Shown here piece by piece: positions 57,008 through 64,000 of a stretch of DNA of 64,000 nt. Each line of letters starts with the position of its first letter. Position 1 is the first letter of the stretch. The translations under genes and the position numbers were made by a program. The stretch comes from Ceratothoa steindachneri. Its lineage: Eukaryota > Arthropoda > Malacostraca > Isopoda > Cymothoidae. The DNA lies in the NCBI GenBank assembly GCA_963969495.1, contig OZ018331.1, positions 154,240,684 through 154,304,683 on the forward strand, read 5' to 3'. The notes beneath the pieces were generated by a model. The model worked only from the letters and a program-made list of their open reading frames with translations. It made no database searches and was not told the origin of the DNA.

Positions 57008-57980
57008 TGGTATGACTAGGTGTACGCTGTTATACGCACACTGGCCTACTGGCCGACCGAAATTAAGGCTCCACCTTTGGTTGGCTCTAAGAGTGCTTTA
57101 AATACACACTTGCTAGGCCAAGGAATATTCAAACACGGCTACAAAAATATACTTTAATAAGAATAAAGATTACATACACATATATGGCAAGTTAAATTGC
57201 AATGCAATTAAATATTGACGGCTCCCGGCTAAGATGATTGACACTATCAATTAAGTTTGAACCGAGGGATAATTAATTAAGAAATGATCTTACAATTATG
57301 CAAGTTCTAGAGCAAATGGGATTTTTGAGGTTCGACGCGGTAAAGGGGGAAAGAGCGGGACGAAGCGGAGGTTAAATCCTTTTTACATTGATGCGCGGCG
57401 AGTAGCACCAGAGAGGTAAGTTCAAACTTGAACTTGCGGGCGTCTCACGAGAGGCTCAATCCAACTTCGGGAAAATTGAAGATGCGGGCCTCATATACTT
57501 AAGAGGAAAATGGAGAATTTTTTCGGGGATGGCTTTTCCGATCTTCAAAATCCGAAGACGTGTTGAGAAGGGTTGAAGCGCGCCTAAAACTATCTCCACG
57601 AACAACACTGAGTGACGAAAATCACTCAATTCTTCTCTGGACGAGAATGTAGTCGATTCTCTCTCGACTAACGAAGACGTTAACGGCTAATGTACTGAAC
57701 GGCGGCTTCAGACACAATCTGCATGTGAACTCCGAAGTGTCAAATATATACTCCGAAATTATCTAGACTGGGAGAGAGATTCATTGACAACAGACTTCCA
57801 TAATGGCCTTAGTGCGCGATAAGGGTCCATAGCAGGGAGTTGCGACCCCCCGTAATGGTATTTCTATTGTTATAATTTTTGCAGTATATAGGGCAGACGT
57901 ATTTAGAGCGGTCAACGGCAAACTCGGCAAGTCAAGGGAGGGGAGAGGGGATTCCTTTTCTCTCTCCTTATTCTTCCACA
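57005..57980 (-). repeat. 5' LTR, inner end truncated
   Basis: It matches the left LTR and the solo LTR at 32.9 kb. The outer end CTTCCACA is at 57980; the inner end starts TCGTGGTATGAC and lacks the first two bases, so no primer binding site follows. Confidence 0.8.
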
Positions 57981-58159
57981 TATACGTCCAGATATTAGTA
58001 TAGGTATATCAGAACAGGATAAAGATAAATGATCAGTGAGATATTTCACACCCTAGAATACAAAATTTACTATCTATATGCACGCGTTTCACACATACAT
58101 ACTAGCAAATTTAATTATTAATTAACAATTTTTCATTACATTTGAAATACAAAGACATT

Positions 58160-59085
58160 CTTCAACTGCATATGACATTATCAAAGGATAAAGAAGGGCG
58201 GAACAAATATTTGGAAACTAGCTGTCCTCAGGCGTTTTTTATTAGACTTGACCAATTCCTGGCAACATTGTATTGGAATATCTGCCCCCTCCTTCTTACA
58301 TAAAGCTTTCAATTGTGCCAGGATTGCAGGTTTCCTCTTGTACACTTGTTCCTTCAATATTCGGTACGATTTTCCGAACGGATTCGAGTCAGGGGATTGA
58401 CTATGACACGGGAGAACATTAATGTTGTTCTCCAGGAACTACCCCCATATTGCTTTCGCCGTGTGCTTTGGATCATCGTCTTACAAGAAAATCCCTTCAT
58501 CTTGCATCTCCAACTTCTTTACAGTTGACATTAAGTTATTGGACAATATTTACCGATACTTCTTTCCATTCAAATTTCCATCAATAATATGAAGCGCACC
58601 AATCTCATTAAAAAAAAACAGCGCCACACCATCATGCTGCCGCCCCCATTCCTGACTGTTCATCAAATATAGTAAACTCCATTCTGGCCAAAGAGTTCAA
58701 CTTTGGTCGCATCAGATCAAAGCGCATTCATCTCAAATTTACTTTGCTTCTCTATGTGCTTCTCGGCCAATTTTAGTCGTGCTAACAAATTATCCTTCTA
58801 CCAGAAAAGGGTTTTGCGCGCTGATCGATATCTGAGAGCTTGTCTATTGAGCTAATTACTATTTTTTTTTTCGTAAAGGATGTCCCACCCATACGCAGAT
58901 GGTTTGGTAAGATCCGTCGACGAGGTCACTGAGATATTTTTCGGCGGGGCTTCAATACGCGTAAGCTTTGCACACAAGAACGTCGGTTATGCCGTTGGTT
59001 CTTTTCAGTGCGCACGCTCGCTCGAATTTGCAATGCTTTTCGTGATTCTAAACAGGGTATTTAGCAACCAGAGACGTTTAGGTTA
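58160..59085 (-). pseudogene. Tc1-like transposase 2
   Basis: Minus strand. The N-terminal region (58880-59050) carries a degenerate helix-turn-helix. RYRSARKTLFW and KHIEKQSKFEMNAL follow near 58750-58840. The core has RNGGGSMMVWRCFF (58590-58640) and DDDPKHTAKAI (second catalytic Asp, 58450-58480). SQSPDSNPFGKSYRILKEQV at 58320-58400 replaces the usual SPDLNPIEN block, with the catalytic acidic residue lost. It ends with CQELVKSNKKRLR near 58200. Many frameshifts. Confidence 0.65.
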
Positions 59086-59109
59086 ACCCTATTACTGCTG
59101 TCGATGGTA

Positions 59110-59430
59110 ATGTATCTCTGAGCAAAAGCAATGGCTTTGAATTTGACAATGGTGGTGTGAAAGAGTTGGTGAAGGACCACTGGAGTGAGTTTACCAAGAA
59201 AGAACCTGGACACCTTCAGAAAAAGCAGCAAAGCATATGTGATGGAGAAAATGTTTTCAGAGAATGAAGAAGGAAGAAAAAAATGTATCTAAATCTTTAA
59301 TCAACGAAAAGGAGTGAAGAGCAAAGTTTGGTAGAAAGATCCCATTTTAACAAAGCTGTAGTAAACCGCGTCATAAATCGTTTGAATGACAATGAAATGT
59401 GTCACTTTAGAAGCATTTTAAGATGCCGAT
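59110..59430 (+). pseudogene. Pogo/Tigger-like transposase C-terminus
   Basis: The plus frame reads FEFDNGGVKELVKDHWSEFT, then EPGHLQKKQQSICDGENVF and, in a shifted frame, VNRVINRFNDNEMCHFRSIL. This is the acidic C-terminal tail pattern (V-x-ELL-x-HxxELT-x-EEL) of pogo/Tigger-type transposases. The DDE core is absent. I know the pattern from family memory; certainty is moderate. Confidence 0.45.
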
Positions 59431-59679
59431 AGCCCCTCCCACCCACAAATATCGGACAGAATTTTAGTTAAAAAGAATTGTAGTGAGTTTATACTAGAGT
59501 CCCATAGCGCCAAGAGGCACCATCTTTCGTAATCTTTCAAACAATAACATCTTTTTTCCATTCCCCCATGCACCATTTTCCACTTACGGCAACAACTCTC
59601 TTCCATAGTTTTTAATAAGTTAAATTTTCGTTAGAGGAAGAAGGATTTGTACAACGATTTGTAAAAACTGTCGGTGAAA

Positions 59680-60590
59680 ATTAATGATTCTTCAAAATTG
59701 TTGTAGTTGTTTAGGATCAGGAAGATTGGGAATCTCTAATCCCTGAGTTTATACCATTTTCAGGGGATGCGCCATTTAAGTTGATTTCGAAACCAAGAAA
59801 GTCTATGGAGTTCTCTTCGAACACAGTTTGGCATTTTTTGGGCAACCTTGTGGCCTCAATCATTTGTACATAGGTTTGTTCTAAGTGTTACTCATGTTCC
59901 TCACAAAGAATGGCTGTTGAACCATTGGAAGGAATCAATAGTTATTACAAAGTCTTTAAGGAATGTAAACTCACTCGTAGGCACGTATCGGGATTGACAT
60001 TATGGTTTTCTCTATGTAATTTAGCTTCATAGGAATTTGGAAAAGGGCTTCCTTCAAATCGATGTTTGAAAAGATCTTGTAATATTTCAGCATTGCAATT
60101 TAATCTCTCACTGGCTTATAGCGCAGCGTAATACCTTGTGTAATTTGCGTCTTTCAGTGTAAAAATTGAGTTTAACAATCAAATTATAATAGGAGAGAAA
60201 ATCGGCTCTGATTATAGTGGTTCTCGCATTGCACACGCCGAAGCTTCCATGTGAAGCTTCTTCTCAGTCCGAGAGGCACCGTTACTGTTTTTCTCCATTT
60301 GTATTGATGGAGTCGTCGGTTCCAATCTGGAGGGTACCACCCGATTCTTCGGAATCCTCTTCTACAAAAAATGCGGGTAAAATTGAAATGACAAGCCCCG
60401 TGTCGATCAAATATTTCCTGCCCGTGAGGGGATCAGAAATATGCAAAGAGGTATTTATGGCTACAACATCAAGCATGATTCCGGCTACCGGCCGTTTCCC
60501 TGCAGTGCGTCGACCATTTTGAACTAGGGAAGGCGCTGGTGAGCTTTGACTACAAACGCTCGCTGGCACCAAAGTCTGTGACATATGTGA
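59680..60590 (-). pseudogene. Second gypsy element: protease and RT start
   Basis: Minus strand. The protease lies at 60282-60584: SLHISDPLTGRKYLIDTG carries the D-T-G triplet, followed by SGGTLQIGTDDSINTNGEKQ. After a stop and degenerate stretch, RT motif A appears as FSNIDLKEALFQIPMK near 60050, then EKTIMSIPI. IDFLGFEINLNGASPENGI, typical of the RT end, lies near 59750. The segment between, with the YxDD motif, is not recognisable. This gypsy type differs from the IN-first element. No LTRs were found. Confidence 0.65.
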
Positions 60591-61389
60591 AAATCTTTAG
60601 AATTTTTTGTGTCAAAGAATTCAAGACTAACCACCCAAAACACACGAAGTAAAGGTTTGTTTTTATCCCCATGTTTCTTTCTGCGCTTCGCGTAGTTACT
60701 CCGGAATTCTCTGACACAAAAATTTAAAAAAATATCACATAGTACACAAACTTTGCTATCCTCTCCATTTCCTTGAGTTAGCGGAAAAGTCTCTTTGCCG
60801 TGTCGCAGCTCCTTCATATTTTTTTTAAACATTAGCTTTTCTATTGTATTGAATTATAAAAATAATATTTATAAAATTTTAATGCAGAATGCTCCTTTTA
60901 CTAATGGCTGTGTATATTGCCTAAAATGTAGATTGTTGGACGATCGGATAAGTGTTTGTCAAAACGTATATCTTAACACAAATATATCCGACGCGGTCAA
61001 GAGAGTAGTTTATGGCCAAAGGTTTGGAGACTAACATATTTTATTTTTTCATTTGTTTTTAAAATCTACGTGATAGGAATATTTTTTTCCTATATTTAAA
61101 TAATTGCAGGTCTAATAAAAAAAGTCAGCATTTCAAATATTATAATTAATAAAGCGCATTCCTTCGCTGAATCCAAAATCGCGCTCTGTTCTTGTTCCTG
61201 TAAAAGGTAAGTTTCAGTCCTTGGAGCTTTGCTATTCGATCAAAAGGGTAAAATGATGACAAATATGGGTTGAATGAATGACGTTGTATAGTTATGATCT
61301 ATTTAGTATTTTTATTTTAAATAAATGTTTAAATCTTTTTCAATTCAAAAAATGTTTTTTTTCGAAAGAAAAGCGTACAACCATTGATG
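60591..61389. other. No recognisable gene
   Basis: AT-rich. Part near 60591-60830 may be the degraded gag end of the gypsy scrap, but no knuckle is visible. Confidence 0.35.
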
Positions 61390-62340
61390 CTCTGCACGAA
61401 AGTTAAATGAAACACAAGGGGATAGTTGCTAAGGGTACTTCATTAGGCAGTACCATCTTTAGAATCATTAGTGGCCATAAAAAGACGGATTAAAGTAATA
61501 TGAAGAAGTTTCTGGATCCCAAGAGCTTCAAATAAACTCCAAGATCGCTTCCTCGTAAGATTGGGTTTAATCCAGTGCAAAGCTTGCTCACGATTGGAAA
61601 GAAGCACGTGTGAAAGCTTCAGGGCGCACAGTGAAGCGAAGACTTTTCGACTAGTCTGAATGGCTGCGAATCAACCTTATTTCAGAAAGAATAACCTTAC
61701 CGATAGGTTCCCTTTTGTAGGAAATATAAAAATTGGACTGTTAAAGATTGGGGCAAAGTGACATTATATAATGAAGCCTCCTTCCGTTTGTTTTGAGCTT
61801 CTGGAAGACCGATCGTTAGGAGATGAGGGAAGCGCGTTCATGAGTCCTGTGTCATGACCAAAGTAAAGCATCCAGACGCACTCCATGTCTGGGGCTGCTT
61901 CTCTTTTAAAGGGACAGGAGCACTGGCAATTTTGCCAAAGAGCGCTGCTATGAACTCATAATCATACTAAAACGTGCTTCATCAGCATTTTACCAAACAT
62001 TTCAGGACCAATTTATGGCTAAAAAATAGTTTTTAGCATCATAGCGCCGCACCTTGTCACAACGCAAAAGCAAAAACAAAGTTCTTGCCTGAAAATAACA
62101 TATTCGATGTTATTTTCAGGACATTGGCCGGGTAATTCACCAGATTTTAATACAATAGATAATTTGTGGGCGATAATCAAACTGGCGATTGATAAACAAA
62201 AGCAATCCAATTATGACCAGTTATGAGTGTCTATTAAACAAGAATAAAGCAATATCAATCAAGATATGATCACAAATTTGCTCTCCAGCGTGCCAAAAGG
62301 AATTGAAGCAGTCCTGAAGAATAAATATTGACTGCGCTCA
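61390..62340 (+). pseudogene. Tc1-like transposase 3
   Basis: Plus strand. The N-terminal part is very degraded, with AHDWKEARVKASGRTVKRRL near 61590. The core has ALHVWGCFSFKGTGALAILP at 61880-61940 (usual VMVWGCFS). The last block GHWPGNSPDFNTIDNLWAII at 62115-62175 covers the catalytic NPIEN position, here NTIDN. SVPKGIEAVLKNKY ends it near 62330. Many stops and frameshifts. It belongs to a Tc1 lineage different from element 1. Confidence 0.65.
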
Positions 62341-64000
62341 TCAATCATTGTATTTATTAATAAAATGGGTTCGGGCTCTATTTTTTTATATTTCAAATTA
62401 TGATAAAAAATTACTAAAACTTAATCCAGTGTTTGATTAGTTCTATTAATTTACTTATATGAAAAAGTATAGTCTCAAATCTTTGGTCATGACTCTTATA
62501 AGTCTTTTGGGAAAAATGGTATGTATAGATGTTCGTGTATATATTGAATATTTTGCCGTGTAATATATTAATTATTTAACTTTATCCTCTTACGTATTCT
62601 CAAAAAAGCCCAGGCTCATCTCCCTCCTACTACCAGTGCCTTTAACCACTTCAACTTAAAAATTGTAAGTTATTTTTTCATATTGAACCTCGATCTATCT
62701 TGAGACTGGGACCATAGGACATTCCTCCTGTTTATTTTCATTGCTTTTTTTTTCATTTTTATACAAAATTCTGCTTTACAGCCCGGCTAAGACGCAAGTT
62801 CCCCTCGAGGGAATTCCAAAGGGCGGAAATGATGGGAAGAGAAAAGATCAAAATGGACGCAGTTACTTTTTTAGTCATTTTATTTCAACTTTGGCCGTTC
62901 TTAATTGGGTAGACTGAAGTGATGTTAAAGACTTGCTACGGAAAATTATCCCATACCTAAAAATTATTATTATTTACTTAAAAGTAAGAAGCAAAGGCCA
63001 CGGAAGTTTGTAAATGGAGCTCTGTGAGAACTGAAAATATGTAGTGGATAAATGACTGCTGATCCACCTGGCTGCATTGGGGTCGGGTGTCCATACCCGA
63101 GCAATTTTGTATGCGTGAAGTTTAGGTACTATAGCATAATTAATTTTGATTAATAACTTCTGATTTTAATAACTTACTTTATTGGGGGTTTCTGCAGTGT
63201 TTTGAATACAAGAATTTAAAATTGGGCGACTTCTTGGTGAAAAAGAACAACAAGACAATTCGGTACAGAAATAACATTCTAGGGAAGTCAGTAAAATATC
63301 GTTGGTAAATGTTAAGACCCTAATGACTTTCTTGTGAAGGATAAATAGATACTTCAAATGTACAAGATTTATTTCATTTTATAATTAGGCAAATTTTTTA
63401 TATAATCATAAAATAACTCCAGAAATAAAAAAAGTTTGAATTGATAAATTACAGCTTAGCGTGTTTTCGTTAGCAGATATGAAACAAATATTAGATAATT
63501 GAAATGTACAAATAATGAATAACGACCTGTGGAGCAGGAAATAGATGCTTTATACCCGTAATACATAAAACAAATAGATGTCCAAACTGAAAAGTCTTCG
63601 TGTGGATAAAATAAATGGGGTTTTTCTTTTCATCTTCACTTGACGAATACATACAAAGAGGACAGGTATGGAAGATGTCAAGTAATAGGACACCACACTT
63701 CTTGGGAATCTTAGGTCTAACACCGAGACTATTAATAAATAAACTATTTACATAATCCTGCACTTCTAATCTTGGTGTACAGCCGTTTGACCTGTACAAT
63801 GGAGTATGTGATAAAAATATTATTTGGATTTGGGGTAAAGATCAGTGGTCCATGTTACTCGTATGCAATTTCAATCGCAAAAACGGCGACAATTAACACA
63901 GGGATGTGTTATAACCTCCGTTTAGGTGGTTGTGCGGAAGTTTCCTTTCAACACTTCGGATAAACCGATGAGAGGTAATCCGTTCCTAACAAATCAGTGT
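62341..64000. other. No recognisable gene
   Basis: AT-rich throughout. The 102-codon minus-strand frame at 63491-63799 has no similarity I know and no supporting signals. Nothing else seen up to the window end. Confidence 0.4.

Larger units (their letters stand above)
51433..57980 (-). mobile_element. IN-first Ty3/gypsy element, with nested insertions
   Basis: LTRs at 51433-52434 and 57005-57980 bound it, with TATAC/GATAC flanks (a 5-bp duplication with one change). Minus-strand order from the right: 5' LTR, gag end with zinc knuckle, protease, short linker, integrase, then RNase H, polypurine tract and 3' LTR. Integrase therefore precedes RNase H, as in Gmr1-like Ty3/gypsy elements, and not the usual PR-RT-RH-IN order. 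The RT domain expected between IN and RNase H is deleted. A solo LTR sits between protease and integrase. A PLE end replaces the gag N-terminus and primer site. Confidence 0.75.

Noticed and set aside
63491..63799. 102-codon minus-strand frame near the window end
   Set aside because: No start context, splice signals or similarity; AT-rich chance frame is as likely.

Overview
The window reads as non-coding, AT-rich animal DNA that has been filled with transposable elements. Arthropod is most likely, by inference from the mix of element families: an RNase H-bearing I/R1-group non-LTR family, CR1-group and RTE elements, Penelope-like elements, mariner, Tc1, an IS630-type element, Merlin, and several Ty3/gypsy LTR families. 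I did not find one host gene that I can call with confidence, and no rRNA. Nine long (TA)n tracts and one 3.8 kb satellite account for most of the simple repeat. Nearly every coding stretch is broken by stops and frameshifts, so most calls are pseudogenes. I assigned them by reading the translated frames by eye; no database search was run.

Layout. 0-11.35 kb: three copies of one I/R1-group retrotransposon, all on the + strand and head to tail. They are the 3' end of copy 0; a 5' UTR-ORF1-endonuclease portion (copy A); and a long copy B that starts again at the endonuclease and runs to the 3' UTR. Copy B is interrupted by an RTE 3' end, a mariner and an unidentified 1.2 kb block. 12.4-16.7 kb: Penelope-like element (PLE) remnants, inverted repeats and (TA)n tracts, with a Merlin-type element (8-bp target duplication) inside. 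17.4-17.6 kb: an orphan 3' UTR of the first family. 21.1-24.15 kb: a CR1-group element split by a mariner. 24.5-28.7 kb: a PLE bounded by inverted repeats and (TA)n tracts and split by a second CR1-group element. 28.7-34.6 kb: a Tc1-like element that appears to hold a block carrying an uncharacterised gene family (itself split by an IS630-type element), plus a solo LTR. 34.6-41 kb: little recognisable. 41.07-44.87 kb: a 50-bp satellite with higher-order periods. 46-50.4 kb: an RTE endonuclease scrap, a chain of hairpins, an uncharacterised protein-family fragment and a mariner scrap. 51.43-57.98 kb: an LTR retrotransposon on the - strand whose integrase lies before RNase H and whose reverse transcriptase is missing; it is interrupted by a solo LTR and a PLE end. 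58.1-62.4 kb: Tc1, pogo/Tigger-like, gypsy and Tc1 scraps.

How it fits together. Target duplications and restored reading frames allow a relative dating of layers: mariner into the I/R1-group copy, mariner into CR1, CR1 into PLE, Merlin into a PLE inverted repeat, solo LTR into Tc1, and solo LTR into the IN-first LTR element. The most unusual items are the IN-before-RNase H element, the higher-order 50-bp satellite, the recurrent CTGAAGAT-stem-CGAAAC hairpins beside (TA)n tracts at PLE ends, the long-TIR Merlin, and two uncharacterised gene-like families preceded by splice-acceptor-like sequence.
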